Positions 1 through 8,121 are shown, numbered from the stretch's first letter. The stretch: DNA of 64,000 nucleotides from DAOUJW01 sp034422115 (GCA_034422115.1 DAOUJW010000001.1:41682-105681); one strand, 5' to 3'. A program made the numbers and translations. Notes: generated by a model not told the origin, from the letters alone.

Positions 1-2
1 GC

Positions 3-1118
3 GTTTTCGTCTCCCTGGACCTCTTCTTCCTGTTCTTCTTCTACGAGCTTGCCGTGCTGCCCATGTACCTGCTCATAGGCGTGTGGGGAAGCAGCAGCGA
101 CTTCGGCACCTTCCTGCGGCCCAAGGAGTACGGGGCGATGAAGCTCATGCTCTACCTGGTCGCGGGCAGCATACTGGTGTGGGTTGCGATCCTGGCAGTC
201 TACGTCGAGGGTGGCATGGGGACGTTTTCGCTGCTCAAGCTGGAGGAAGCCACCTTCTCCGAGGCCTTCCAGCGAGTCTTCTTCCCGATGTTCATGGTGG
301 GCTTCGGCGTGCTGGCGGGCCTGTGGCCCTTCCACACCTGGTCGCCGGACGGCCACGTGGCCGCGCCAACGGCCGTCAGCATGCTCCACGCCGGGGTGCT
401 GATGAAGCTGGGGGCCTACGGCATCATCCGGCTGGGCATGGATCTGCTGCCCCAGGGGATGGAAGATTGGGCGCTGGTGCTCATTATCCTGGGCATAATC
501 AACGTGGTGTACGGCGCGGTGGCCGCGATGGGCCAGCGGGACCTCAAGTACGTCGTGGGCTACTCCAGCGTAAGCCACATGGGGTACGTGCTGGTGGGAT
601 TTGCCACCCTCAACTCCTGGGGCATGGGCGGCGCGGTGCTCCAGATGTTCTCCCACGGCATTATGACGGCCCTCTTCTTCGCCCTTGTGGGCGCAATCTA
701 CGACCGCGCCCACGTCCGTGACATCGGCATCCTGGAGGGGCTGACCAAGCGCATGGGGCTGACCTCCGCCTTCTTCGCGGTGGCCGGCCTGACCTCCCTC
801 GGGCTGCCCGGTCTGAGCGGGTTCGTGGCCGAGCTTATGGTGTTCATCGGCGCGTTCCAGTCCTACCCGATCATCGGGGCGCTGGGCGTGATTGGCGCGG
901 CCATAACCGCGGTCTACATTCTCCGGCTCTTGGGCAAGGTGTTCTTCGGGCCAATCAGTCCCCAGTGGGAGCACCTCACCGACGCCACGCGCCTTGAGGG
1001 GTTCTCAATGGCCATCCTGGTGGTCTTCCTGGTCGGCGTTGGGCTGTACCCCCGGCCCTGGATGGACCTGATCAACAGCGGCGTTGCGCCCCTGCTTGAA
1101 AGGGTGGTGGGGTTGTAA
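3..1118 (+). CDS. nuoM: NADH-quinone oxidoreductase subunit M, 5'-truncated by the window edge
   Basis: A proton-pumping membrane subunit of respiratory complex I. The open frame runs in from the left edge, so the first ~130 residues of the usual ~500 are missing. The visible part starts in the conserved helix with the motif YELAVLPMYLLIG, whose Glu is the key proton-channel acidic residue of NuoM. It continues with the signature LWPFHTWSPDGHVAAPT and the Lys-bearing segment GVLMKLGAYGIIR, then a long run of hydrophobic helices. The stop overlaps the nuoN start (TAATG), as in conserved nuo operons. The family is unmistakable; only the 5' end is unknown. The first GTG inside the window (position 54) is not the true start, because homologous sequence continues upstream of it. 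Confidence 0.95.
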   Translation, partial: VFVSLDLFFLFFFYELAVLPMYLLIGVWGSSSDFGTFLRPKEYGAMKLMLYLVAGSILVWVAILAVYVEGGMGTFSLLKLEEATFSEAFQRVFFPMFMVGFGVLAGLWPFHTWSPDGHVAAPTAVSMLHAGVLMKLGAYGIIRLGMDLLPQGMEDWALVLIILGIINVVYGAVAAMGQRDLKYVVGYSSVSHMGYVLVGFATLNSWGMGGAVLQMFSHGIMTALFFALVGAIYDRAHVRDIGILEGLTKRMGLTSAFFAVAGLTSLGLPGLSGFVAELMVFIGAFQSYPIIGALGVIGAAITAVYILRLLGKVFFGPISPQWEHLTDATRLEGFSMAILVVFLVGVGLYPRPWMDLINSGVAPLLERVVGL

Positions 1119-2551
1119 TGAACTTCATGCTCTTCCTGCCGGAGTTCCTCATAACGGGCGCGGCCTTTGGCGTCCTGGGCATCGACCTGTTCCTGTCCAG
1201 GGAGAGGAAGATATACCTGCCTTGGCTGAGCCTGGCGGGGCTGGCGGTCGTTTTCGCGGTGTCGTTGAGCTACCTGTGGGGCAAGGACACAGACCTGTAC
1301 GACGGGCTGTTCCTCATCGACAACTTCTCGCTGTTCTTCAAGGCGTTCTTCCTTGTGCTGGGCGCGCTGGTCGTCCTCGTGTCAGTCGATTACGTGAAGC
1401 AGCACCTGAGCCACCCGGGCGAGTACTACGGCATTCTGATGTTCTCCATTCTGGGGATGATGCTGATGGCGGCCTCCGGCGAGCTGCTGACGGCCTACAT
1501 CTCCCTTGAGCTGCTCAGCTTCAGCCTGTACGTGCTGGTGTCCTACGGGCGGAACAGCCCCAAGTCCAACGAGGCGGGCATCAAGTACATACTCTTGGGC
1601 GCGTTCGCCTCTGCGCTGCTGCTGTTCGGCATCAGCCAGGTGTTCGGGATGCTGGGCACGACCCGGTACTCGGAGATAGCGACGGCCCTGAGCTTCGAGC
1701 CGTCGCCCATGAACCCGGCGTTGCTCGTCGGCCTGGCGCTGATAGTGGCGGGCCTGGGGTTCAAGGTCGCCGCCGTGCCCTTCCACATGTGGGCCCCCGA
1801 CGTGTACGAGGGCGCGCCCACGCCCATCACGGCGTACCTGGCCGTCGGCTCCAAGGCCGCGGCCTTCGCCCTGATACTGCGGCTGTTCTCCCAGGCGTTC
1901 ATGCCCGCCTTTGACGACTGGCAGATAATCCTGGTGGTGCTGGCCGCGCTGACCATGACGGTGGGCAACCTGGTGGCACTGGCGCAGCACAACATCAAGA
2001 GGATGCTGGCCTACTCCAGCGTGGGGCACGTGGGGTACCTGCTGCTGGGCGTCGCGGCCCTCTCGCCCCTGGCCTCCGACGGGGTCATCCTGCACCTGGC
2101 CGGGTACGGCGTGACCAACCTGGCCGCGTTCCTCTGCGTCATCATCTTCTACAACGCCACCAACCGGGAGGATATCTCCGACTTTGCGGGGCTTGCGGAC
2201 AGGGCGCCCTACCTGGCTCTGGCCCTCACGGTGTCGCTATTCTCCCTGGCGGGCCTGCCCTTCTTCGCCGGCTTCATAACCAAGTTCTACCTGTTCACCG
2301 CTGCCGCCGAGGGCGGGCTGCTATGGCTGGTGGGCTTGGCTATAGTCAACAGCCTCATATCCCTCTACTACTACCTGATGGTCATCAAGCAGATGTACAT
2401 GGAGCCTGCGTTGGAGGATGGCCCGGTGAAGGTGTCAGTGGTGAGCGGCGGCGTCTTGGGGCTGCTGGTGCTGGGCATCATCGTCCTGGGCGTCTATCCA
2501 GGCCCGCTGGTTGAGGCCATACAGGGCGCGACGGCGGCAATACTACCGTAG
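1118..2551 (+). CDS. nuoN: NADH-quinone oxidoreductase subunit N
   Basis: The third antiporter-like membrane subunit of complex I, contributing to quinone-coupled proton translocation. The 477-residue length is normal for NuoN. Visible signatures include the AAVPFHMWAPDVYEGAPTP segment around residue 215-235, the lysine in AVGSKAAAFALILR, and YSSVGHVGYLLLG. About fourteen hydrophobic helices are evident. It is translationally coupled to nuoM by a one-base stop/start overlap. The nuo operon appears to end here: the next 300 bases hold a repeat and then an unrelated small gene. Confidence 0.96.
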   Translation: MNFMLFLPEFLITGAAFGVLGIDLFLSRERKIYLPWLSLAGLAVVFAVSLSYLWGKDTDLYDGLFLIDNFSLFFKAFFLVLGALVVLVSVDYVKQHLSHPGEYYGILMFSILGMMLMAASGELLTAYISLELLSFSLYVLVSYGRNSPKSNEAGIKYILLGAFASALLLFGISQVFGMLGTTRYSEIATALSFEPSPMNPALLVGLALIVAGLGFKVAAVPFHMWAPDVYEGAPTPITAYLAVGSKAAAFALILRLFSQAFMPAFDDWQIILVVLAALTMTVGNLVALAQHNIKRMLAYSSVGHVGYLLLGVAALSPLASDGVILHLAGYGVTNLAAFLCVIIFYNATNREDISDFAGLADRAPYLALALTVSLFSLAGLPFFAGFITKFYLFTAAAEGGLLWLVGLAIVNSLISLYYYLMVIKQMYMEPALEDGPVKVSVVSGGVLGLLVLGIIVLGVYPGPLVEAIQGATAAILP

Positions 2552-2644
2552 GCGGTGGCCGACTGTAAAGCAAACCCCTCCGTCATTTCTGCGGAAGGAT
2601 ATCCTTGCATAACTCAGCCGTCATCCTGAGAGAAGCGCGACCAC

Positions 2645-2753
2645 TGTCATTCTGAACAGAGCGTAGCGAAGTGAAGAATCCAAAGTCTCTGTCTACAAAG
2701 CTACAATGTCTTTGATGAACCTCCTTGGATTCTTCGCTGCGCTCAGAATGACA
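2645..2753. repeat. MITE-like inverted repeat, copy 1 of 5
   Basis: A 109-bp element with long imperfect terminal inverted repeats: TGTCATTCTGAACAGAGCG at the left end answers the CTCAGAATGACA right end, and GAAGAATCCAA answers TTGGATTCTTC. The centre carries a conserved core around ACAAAGCTACAATGTC. Further copies lie at 11003, 36901, 38601 and 60657. It has no coding capacity and occupies most of the 300-bp gap between nuoN and the next gene. Confidence 0.85.
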
Positions 2754-2851
2754 TTGACTCAGGGACTTCTCACAATTACGCTAATGTCTCCGCTAGCAGG
2801 AGCGGCGGTTCTAATAAGGGGTTTCCTTAGAGGCTGGAATGGAGATAGGTC

Positions 2852-3091
2852 ATGGATTTCAAACACTACCCAGAGACCGATTCGATCTTCATAAGGTTAA
2901 GGGCTGGTCAATCCTCAGAGACAAGAGAGTTGGATGAGCAGAGAAGTATCGGCCTCGACGACAACGGCGACCTTGTTTGGGTCTCCCTGCTGTACGTGTC
3001 TGACGGCATAGACCTGGATATGCTTGACGGCCAGGAGTATGAAGAAGCCAGCAGGTTGGCCGCTGCCAGCAATATCAAGGAGCTAGTCTGA
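2852..3091 (+). CDS. DUF2283 family small protein
   Basis: A 79-residue protein opening with MDFKHYPETDSIFIRL, followed by a short acidic segment and IGLDDNGDLVWVSLLYVSDGI. This is the layout of DUF2283 proteins (YDxExDxLYIRL...D.dG.vvGIEIL), whose function is unknown. The start follows GGAATGGAGATAGGTC, a usable ribosome-binding region. Its 3' end overlaps the 3' end of the convergent PSP1 gene by nine bases. Such small proteins often sit near toxin-antitoxin or mobile loci, but no partner is visible here. Family assignment is by eye. Confidence 0.7.
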   Translation: MDFKHYPETDSIFIRLRAGQSSETRELDEQRSIGLDDNGDLVWVSLLYVSDGIDLDMLDGQEYEEASRLAAASNIKELV

Positions 3092-3301
3092 CTCCTCCTC
3101 CGCCTTCCGCAGTACGGCCTTGAGAGGCCCCTTCACCTCGCTGTAGACCACTTGCTCAGGCGCAATGGCAACCGTCGCCGTCTCCGGGCCGGTGTCCGTC
3201 TCCACCACAACCCGGTCCAGCAGGCCAACCTCCAGGTCTCCCGGGTCGTAGTAGAACACCTTGCCCGACCTCTCAAACCTGACTCCTATCACACTTGGCA
3301 T
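3083..3301 (-). CDS. Short PSP1-domain (YaaT-like) protein, probably truncated
   Basis: The 72 residues match the N-terminal part of PSP1/YaaT proteins: VIGVRFERSGKVFYYDPGDL then DRVVVETDTGPETATVAIAP. Family members in Firmicutes and Chloroflexota are usually 250 residues or more and carry a conserved C-terminal region that is absent here. In many genomes a PSP1 gene directly follows holB, as it does here, which supports the assignment. It may be a 3'-deleted remnant, since the downstream side holds an unrelated gene and a MITE-like repeat. It could also be a lineage-specific short form that still folds. No frameshifted remainder was found downstream. Confidence 0.6.
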   Translation of the reverse strand: MPSVIGVRFERSGKVFYYDPGDLEVGLLDRVVVETDTGPETATVAIAPEQVVYSEVKGPLKAVLRKAEEESD

Positions 3302-3316
3302 TTGACTTGCTCCTTA

Positions 3317-3407
3317 CCGCTCATGGTGAGCCTGTCGAACCATGAGCGGGTGTGCCACGGTCTTACATCTCCCGCTCATACCCTTCGACAAGCTCAGGGT
3401 GAGCGGG
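3317..3407. repeat. Paired CCGCTCA/TGAGCGG repeat element (TGTCGAA-core family)
   Basis: Two back-to-back short hairpins occur between holB and the PSP1 gene. The left has arms CCGCTCATGG and CCATGAGCGG enclosing TGAGCCTGTCGAA. The right has arms CCGCTCA...TGAGCGGG enclosing TTCGACAAGCTCA. Similar elements lie at 15251, 23251 and 52285. They carry no gene. Confidence 0.8.
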
Positions 3408-3435
3408 ATTAGTCTCTTGTCAACGTCTACTGCCT

Positions 3436-4452
3436 TTAACCCTCTTTCCTGGGCAGGGACAGCATCAGCACGTCCAGGCTCAGGCGCGGGTTGACGTTGG
3501 ACTCCAGGTGCTCCATGGTCTCGCGGGTGGCGTTGATAGCCCGCACAACCTGGGGCGTGGAGAGCCACCCGGCGTGGCGCCGCAGGTCCTCCATTGCCGG
3601 CGCGCTGGACACCAGCTCCTCGTGGCCGCTCTTGATGAGCAGCACGTCTCGCCACCAGTTCATGCCCACTTTCAGGCGACCCAGCGCCCTCTCCCAGTCG
3701 CGGGAGTACAGGGAAGCGACCTCCTCTGCGAAGGCGAACCGCTCCTCCAGCCCGTTGTCCAGCAGGTTCGACACGCCCTCTAGCTCAGCCGTGTACTCCT
3801 CGACCAGACTGCGGTCCTTGGCGGCCTCAATGGCCCAGCCAATCTTGCCGCCCGAGAGGCGGGCCAGATCCGTCGCCTGCTCCCGGGGGACATCCAGGCT
3901 CTCCTCCAGGTGGCGGGCTATGGTGTCGATGGGCAGGGTGCGGAAGTCGACCTGCTGGCAGCGTGACAGGATGGTGTCCGGTATGGCCTCGCGGCTGCCG
4001 GTGAGCAGTATCAGCAGCACCGACTCCGGCGGCTCCTCCAGCAGCTTGAGCAGGGCGTTGGACGCCTCCTGCGACAGGGAGTGCGCCTCCTGGAAAATGA
4101 ACACCCGCCACCTGCCCTCGTAGGGCTTGAGGACGGCCGCCCGCTGCGCATCCCGCACCTGGTCTATGCCGATGTCCCTCCGGGCGCGAGTCCCGGAGGC
4201 GTTCATCTCGCGGTCGATTAGCTGCACGTCGGGATGAATGCCCTGGGCTATGCGTACGCACTGGCTGCACTCGCCGCACGGCCAGTTGGCCGGTTCCTCG
4301 AGGCAGTTGACGCCCTGGGCCAGGTTCAGCGCCAGGGTCGTCTTGCCGACGCGGGACGGCCCCACGAACACGTAGGCGTGGGAGAGCATGTCCCGCTCTA
4401 GGCTTCTGGAGAGCAGGGCAATGGCCGACTCGTGGCCCACCACCTGCCACAT
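3436..4452 (-). CDS. holB: DNA polymerase III delta' subunit
   Basis: A clamp-loader ATPase-fold subunit. The Walker A motif GPSRVGKTT lies at residues 31-39. A zinc-binding set Cys50, Cys59, Cys62, Cys65 follows (PCGECSQC), as in clamp-loader subunits. The sensor-1 region reads LLTGSREAIPDTILSRCQQV, with the conserved SRC arginine finger. The 338-residue length is typical. It lies two bases downstream of lysA on the same strand and upstream of the PSP1 gene; holB-PSP1 order is conserved in several phyla. A gamma/tau subunit is less likely because the C-terminal extensions are missing. Confidence 0.92.
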   Translation of the reverse strand: MWQVVGHESAIALLSRSLERDMLSHAYVFVGPSRVGKTTLALNLAQGVNCLEEPANWPCGECSQCVRIAQGIHPDVQLIDREMNASGTRARRDIGIDQVRDAQRAAVLKPYEGRWRVFIFQEAHSLSQEASNALLKLLEEPPESVLLILLTGSREAIPDTILSRCQQVDFRTLPIDTIARHLEESLDVPREQATDLARLSGGKIGWAIEAAKDRSLVEEYTAELEGVSNLLDNGLEERFAFAEEVASLYSRDWERALGRLKVGMNWWRDVLLIKSGHEELVSSAPAMEDLRRHAGWLSTPQVVRAINATRETMEHLESNVNPRLSLDVLMLSLPRKEG

Positions 4453-4454
4453 GA

Positions 4455-5741
4455 TCAGGCCACGTCGTTCCGCATCAGGTCGTCGTAGGTCTCCCGGCGC
4501 CGGATGAGGCGCGCCTGGCCGTCCTTCACCATGACGATGGCCGGCCTTGGGGCCAGGTTGTAGTTGCTGGCCATGGAAGGGGCGTATGCGCCCGAAGCAG
4601 GCACCGCCAGGATGTCGCCGGCGTCCAGGGTGGGGAACTCAACGTCCCTGAGCAGCACGTCCCCGGACTCGCAGAACTTCCCGGCAATGGACACCACGTC
4701 GCCGCCCTGGGCGTCCATGCGGTTGGCAAGCACCGCCTCGTACTGGGCCTCGTAGAGGGCGGGGCGTATGTTGTCTCCCATGCCGCCGTCCACGGACACG
4801 TACTTCCTGATGCCCGGCACGTCCTTGGACGCGCCCACGCTGTACAGGGCCACGCCCGCCGTGCCCACTATCCTTCTTCCCGGCTCGATGACCAGGTGTA
4901 CGTCCTCCGCGCCCTTCAGGGTGGAGGTGATGGCGTCGGCGTACTCACCCACGGAGGGAGGCTCCTGGTCACGGGTGTAGGCGATGGCGAACCCTCCGCC
5001 GGGGCTTATCTCCTCCAGCGTCAGGCCGACCTCAGAGGCGAACTCCAGGGTGACCTCCATCGCCTTGGTGTACGGCTCAAGCTCAAATATGGGCGAACCC
5101 AGGTGGAAGTGCAGACCCAGGAGCCGCAGGCTGTCCTGGGCCATCGCCTGCTGGACGGCCTCTTTGGCCTGGCCGGTCTGGATGGGAAAGCCGAACTTGC
5201 TGTCCAGCACGCCGGTTGTGGTGTAGACGTGGGTGTGGGGGTCAACGCCGGGCGAGACCCGCAGCATGATGTCCTGCACCACGCTCCTGGCGGACGCTAT
5301 CTCGCCCAGCAGCGCAAGCTCGTGGAAGTTGTCCACCACCACCCGCCCTATGCCGTAGTCCAGGGCCATCTGAAGCTCCTCGCGGCTCTTGTTGTTGCCG
5401 TGGAAGTAGACCTTGCCAGGCGGGAACTCGATGCGGCGCGCCACCGCAAGCTCGCCGCCGGACACCACGTCCAGCCCCAGGCCCTCCTCCTCCAGCAGCT
5501 GCGCCAGTGGCACGTTGACGAAGGCCTTGCAGGCGTAGATCACCGTGCTGTTGGCATGACGCGCCCGGAACTCGCTCACGAACTCGCGGCAGGTGTCTCG
5601 CAGGGTGACCTCGTCAAAGACGTAGAGGGGCGTGCCGAACTCCTCGGCCAGCTCCACGACGTCGCAGCCGCCCAGGGTCAGGTGGCTGTCGGAGTTGATG
5701 TCGGCGGTCTTGGGAAAGATGTGTGCGTTTGGGAAGCTCAC
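4455..5741 (-). CDS. lysA: Diaminopimelate decarboxylase
   Basis: A PLP-dependent fold-III decarboxylase converting meso-diaminopimelate to L-lysine, the last lysine step. The PLP lysine is Lys72 in IYACKAFVNVPLA. HGNNKS, ISPGGGFAIAY and VIEPGRRIVGTAG are the usual barrel and phosphate-binding segments. The substrate-binding CESGDVLLRD motif lies near residue 355. At 428 residues it is full length. It is followed two bases later by holB and preceded by the JAMM peptidase gene on the same strand, so the three probably share a transcript. Confidence 0.94.
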   Translation of the reverse strand: MSFPNAHIFPKTADINSDSHLTLGGCDVVELAEEFGTPLYVFDEVTLRDTCREFVSEFRARHANSTVIYACKAFVNVPLAQLLEEEGLGLDVVSGGELAVARRIEFPPGKVYFHGNNKSREELQMALDYGIGRVVVDNFHELALLGEIASARSVVQDIMLRVSPGVDPHTHVYTTTGVLDSKFGFPIQTGQAKEAVQQAMAQDSLRLLGLHFHLGSPIFELEPYTKAMEVTLEFASEVGLTLEEISPGGGFAIAYTRDQEPPSVGEYADAITSTLKGAEDVHLVIEPGRRIVGTAGVALYSVGASKDVPGIRKYVSVDGGMGDNIRPALYEAQYEAVLANRMDAQGGDVVSIAGKFCESGDVLLRDVEFPTLDAGDILAVPASGAYAPSMASNYNLAPRPAIVMVKDGQARLIRRRETYDDLMRNDVA

Positions 5742-5776
5742 GGGCGCTCTCCTGGGTGTAGGTTGGGTTCAGCGGG

Positions 5777-6187
5777 CTATGCGCGGGTGACCTCTTCTTC
5801 GGTCACTTCGCCGTCCTCAATACGGAAGGCGCGGATGGGCGGGTTCTCCCTGTCCAGCAGGGAGAGCAGCACGTAGCGGGCCTCCGGCCAGGTGGCGAGG
5901 CGCACGTCTGTGGCCGAGGGGTACGCCTCCGAGTGGGTGTGGGAGTGGTATATGGCGATGATGTCCATGCCGCTGTCGTCTATCTCCCGGTACACGGCCA
6001 GCAGTTCCTTGGGGTCCATGCGGTAGCGATAGGGGCTGGCCTCCACGTTGGTCATGCGGTAGAACTTGAGTATCTGGCCGCCCTTGCCGGCAAGGATGCC
6101 GCAGCACTCGTTGGGGTCGTCCTCCAGGGCGTGGGCGATCATCTCCTGGGCGTACTGCTGGTCGATGTAAAGCATGGTCAGCGACAT
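5777..6187 (-). CDS. JAMM/MPN metallopeptidase (M67 family)
   Basis: A 136-residue zinc-dependent isopeptidase-like protein. The JAMM motif is complete: Glu in PNECCGIL, then HSHTH, then SATD eight residues later. Bacterial members commonly trim the C terminus of ubiquitin-like sulfur carriers (MoaD/ThiS-type). A MoaD-like protein does occur at 18.8-19.1 kb, but a functional link is only a guess. I start it at ATG 6187, because the upstream in-frame extension consists of low-complexity translation of a repeat-rich leader. It is probably cotranscribed with lysA and holB. Confidence 0.85.
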   Translation of the reverse strand: MSLTMLYIDQQYAQEMIAHALEDDPNECCGILAGKGGQILKFYRMTNVEASPYRYRMDPKELLAVYREIDDSGMDIIAIYHSHTHSEAYPSATDVRLATWPEARYVLLSLLDRENPPIRAFRIEDGEVTEEEVTRA

Positions 6188-6245
6188 TGTACCCGCTTTG
6201 AGGCGCGGTTGCCTATACCCGCCGTGAGCGTCCGGTCGTCGGTAG

Positions 6246-6322
6246 CCCCCATCCCGGCCTTCCCCCACCCTGTGGGGGAAGGGGTTTCTCTCCCCCTTGA
6301 GGGGGAGAGTCAGTGAGGGGGT
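6246..6322. repeat. CCTTCCCCC/GGGGGAAGG repeat element
   Basis: The left half is a hairpin CCTTCCCCCAC...GTGGGGGAAGG; the right half is CTCTCCCCCTT...GGGGGAGAG followed by a G-rich tail. The same bipartite element occurs at 15737 and 21042, and a half-element at 11204. It is intergenic here. Confidence 0.8.
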
Positions 6323-6365
6323 GCACTCTGAAGAAGCGCCCTGCTATAATGGCCTCCAGCGTTCC

Positions 6366-6440
6366 GCGGGAGTAGCTCAGTGGTAGAGCTCTTGCCTTCC
6401 AAGCAAGTTGTCGTGGGTTCGATCCCCATCTCCCGCTCCA
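6366..6440 (+). tRNA. tRNA-Gly (TCC)
   Basis: A full cloverleaf. The acceptor is GCGGGAG paired with CTCCCGC, with discriminator T and an encoded CCA. The anticodon stem CTTGC/GCAAG closes the loop CTTCCAA, giving anticodon TCC. The T-loop is GTTCGATC. Confidence 0.97.
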
Positions 6441-6476
6441 TTCTCTCAGCTATTTCATTCATCTTGAGGAGTTCAC

Positions 6477-7154
6477 GTGCCGACTTCCAAGCGGAGGTCA
6501 AAGCAGATAACCTCCCTTGAGGCATACCGCCTGTTAGAGGAGGAGCAGGGCGTCGCGCAGTGGGAGCCAAGGTTTGACCCCATAGAGGAGCTTGTCTTCA
6601 CCATCCTCTCCCAGCACACCTCCGACCTCAACGCCTTCAAGGCCTACGACAAGCTGATTGAGGCCTTTGGGTCGTGGGACGGGATAATGGAGGGAGACCC
6701 GGAGGACATAGCCCAGGCCATCAGGATAGGTGGGCTGTCCACCATCAAGGCCCCGCGTATCCAGGCGGTGCTAAAGGAGATTCAAGACAAGTGCGGCGGG
6801 CTGGACATCTCCTTCCTGAGGGAGATGCCCCTGGAGGAGGCCAAGGCGTGGCTGAAGGAGCTGCCGGGCGTGGGGCCGAAGACGGCGGCCATAGTCCTCT
6901 GCTTTGCCCTGGGCATGCCCGCCATGCCCGTCGACACCCACATCTACCGGGTGAGCAAGAGGCTTGGCCTCATCGGCGAGAAGGTCACGGCGGACCAGGC
7001 CCACGACATTCTTGAGGCGTCAGTGGCCCCGGAGCAGGTATTCGGCTTCCACGTGTACCTTATCACCCACGGGCGGCAGGTGTGCAAGGCCCGCCGCCCC
7101 CTGTGCGACCGGTGCGTTCTAAGCGGCTGCTGCCCCTCGGCGTTCCAGGCGTAA
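6477..7154 (+). CDS. nth: Endonuclease III family DNA glycosylase/AP lyase
   Basis: A base-excision repair enzyme for oxidised pyrimidines. The helix-hairpin-helix LKELPGVGPKTAAIVL carries the catalytic Lys135, and VDTHIYRVSKRLGL carries Asp153. The [4Fe-4S] loop is C-x6-C-x2-C-x5-C (Cys203, 210, 213, 219). LSQHTSD near residue 45 is the base-flipping loop. At 225 residues it is a normal length. The GTG start at 6477 is chosen because GAGGAG lies eight bases upstream. It stands alone after tRNA-Gly. Confidence 0.93.
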   Translation: MPTSKRRSKQITSLEAYRLLEEEQGVAQWEPRFDPIEELVFTILSQHTSDLNAFKAYDKLIEAFGSWDGIMEGDPEDIAQAIRIGGLSTIKAPRIQAVLKEIQDKCGGLDISFLREMPLEEAKAWLKELPGVGPKTAAIVLCFALGMPAMPVDTHIYRVSKRLGLIGEKVTADQAHDILEASVAPEQVFGFHVYLITHGRQVCKARRPLCDRCVLSGCCPSAFQA

Positions 7155-7316
7155 GAGGGGGAAGCGCCGCGGAATAGGGCCTCAAGTAGTACGCATTTGC
7201 AATAAAGTCTAATCGAGTGGGCTAAAAGGATGATGTGGTGGGAGAATGCGGTGCGTGACGAAGCTACACAAGATGAGATATGCACCACAATAATACACTA
7301 ATGATATTGGAATCTA

Positions 7317-7346
7317 TTGAAACCTGCTCATAAACTTGGATATAAT
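7317..7346 (+). promoter_or_regulatory. Near-consensus housekeeping promoter
   Basis: A -35 TTGAAA (7317-7322), an 18-bp spacer and a perfect -10 TATAAT (7341-7346). The predicted start of transcription near 7353 falls at the beginning of the structured segment 7351-7433, and tRNA-Leu follows closely. No protein start lies within reach, so this promoter serves RNA genes. Confidence 0.75.
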
Positions 7347-7350
7347 ACAT

Positions 7351-7433
7351 CCAGGCAAGGGGCCTGAGTTCACAGGAGTAGCAGCCCGGTGTTGCAGCAC
7401 CGTCATCGGCTGTACGTGCAATCCCTTGCCTGG
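7351..7433 (+). ncRNA. Candidate structured RNA with an 11-bp closing stem
   Basis: Positions 7351-7361 (CCAGGCAAGGG) pair perfectly with 7423-7433 (CCCTTGCCTGG). Inside lie a small hairpin (CCTG 7363-7366 with CAGG 7373-7376) and a longer one: CAGCC 7382-7386 with GGCTG 7408-7412, enclosing CGGTG/CACCG around a TTGCAG loop. The whole resembles a three-way junction. A strong promoter sits immediately upstream and tRNA-Leu starts 12 bases downstream. It has no tRNA T-loop and lacks the GGAA tetraloop of bacterial SRP RNA. I do not recognise the family. It could be a processed leader of the tRNA transcript. Confidence 0.5.
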
Positions 7434-7445
7434 ATATTCAGCTAT

Positions 7446-7534
7446 GGAGAGGTGTCCGAGCGGCTTATGGTGCCTGATTTAGGATCAGGTAGGGTGAGTA
7501 AGCACCCTCAGGGGTTCGAATCCCCTCCTCTCCG
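7446..7534 (+). tRNA. tRNA-Leu (TAG)
   Basis: A class II tRNA with a long variable arm. The acceptor is GGAGAGG/CCTCTCC. The anticodon stem CCTGA/TCAGG closes TTTAGGA, giving anticodon TAG. The T-arm is GGGGTTCGAATCCCC. CCA is not encoded (the sequence after discriminator G is TAT). Confidence 0.96.
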
Positions 7535-7623
7535 TATATCATCATATACACCACGCGAATCGCGTCTATAGCTCTGGTGTAGAATCCATTCTGCAAACAC
7601 TGGCAACACAGCGGAGGGACACA

Positions 7624-8025
7624 ATGGGTGACAATGCGACACTGAAGGGTTTGCGTGCCAAGCTTAAGCAGTTGGAAGCGCGCAAGAGAGAGTTGGACCA
7701 ACAAGTGGAGGCTATTCATGTCACGATACGCGTCTTCGAACAAACGGACAGCGTAGAAGACACCCCTGACAGGAGCACTTACGCTTCTGTTTTGACTAAC
7801 GCGATGTATGAGATTTTGGACGAGGATGGGCCCATGCATCGTTCAGAGTTGTTGCGAAGGGTTCAGGAGCGCGGTATCTATGTGGGCGGGACTAACCCGG
7901 TTAATGCTCTCGGTTCGTATCTCAGTAAGGATGCACGCTTTACGAACGTTGCACGTGGAGAGTGGAATACGGTAGAGAATGTACGGCTCGAAGAGGAACT
8001 TGACGCTTTGTTTAGAGATGACTAA
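7624..8025 (+). CDS. Small coiled-coil plus winged-helix-like protein
   Basis: A 133-residue protein. Residues 1-40 are a charged, heptad-rich helix (LKGLRAKLKQLEARKRELDQ). Residues 60-125 read like a HARE-HTH-type winged helix: NAMYEILDEDGPMHRSELLR, VQERGIYVGG, then a basic wing ending in RGEWNTV. Such domains occur in chromatin factors and in bacterial restriction-type proteins, where they bind DNA or nucleoprotein. The start ATG follows CGGAGGGACACA. Base composition is AT-richer than in neighbours, which suggests transfer. It stands alone before the TPP riboswitch, with no clear partner. The domain call is by eye. Confidence 0.6.
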   Translation: MGDNATLKGLRAKLKQLEARKRELDQQVEAIHVTIRVFEQTDSVEDTPDRSTYASVLTNAMYEILDEDGPMHRSELLRRVQERGIYVGGTNPVNALGSYLSKDARFTNVARGEWNTVENVRLEEELDALFRDD

Positions 8026-8092
8026 GTGAGAGACGTACCGACAAGAATGAATCGCTCTCTCTGCTTTGCCGTCTCTCCGTAATTCGGTGACA

Positions 8093-8121
8093 TTGACTAC
8101 CCTCGCCATCCGCGATACACT
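8093..8121 (+). promoter_or_regulatory. Promoter of the thiamine-precursor operon
   Basis: A -35 TTGACT (8093-8098), a 17-bp spacer and a -10 TACACT (8116-8121). The expected start near 8128 coincides with the beginning of the TPP aptamer, which supports the call. Confidence 0.55.

Noticed and set aside
1382..2095. Long minus-strand ORF within nuoN
   Set aside because: It is a reverse-frame shadow of a GC-rich gene; it is rich in His/Gln/Arg/Gly with no homology, and nuoN is certain.
4896..5876. 326-codon plus-strand ORF antisense to lysA
   Set aside because: Shadow of lysA with low-complexity composition and no signature.
7351..7433. SRP RNA, 6S RNA or tRNA identity of the structured element
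   Set aside because: The GGAA tetraloop and conserved SRP core are missing, the length is too short for 6S, and there is no tRNA T-loop.
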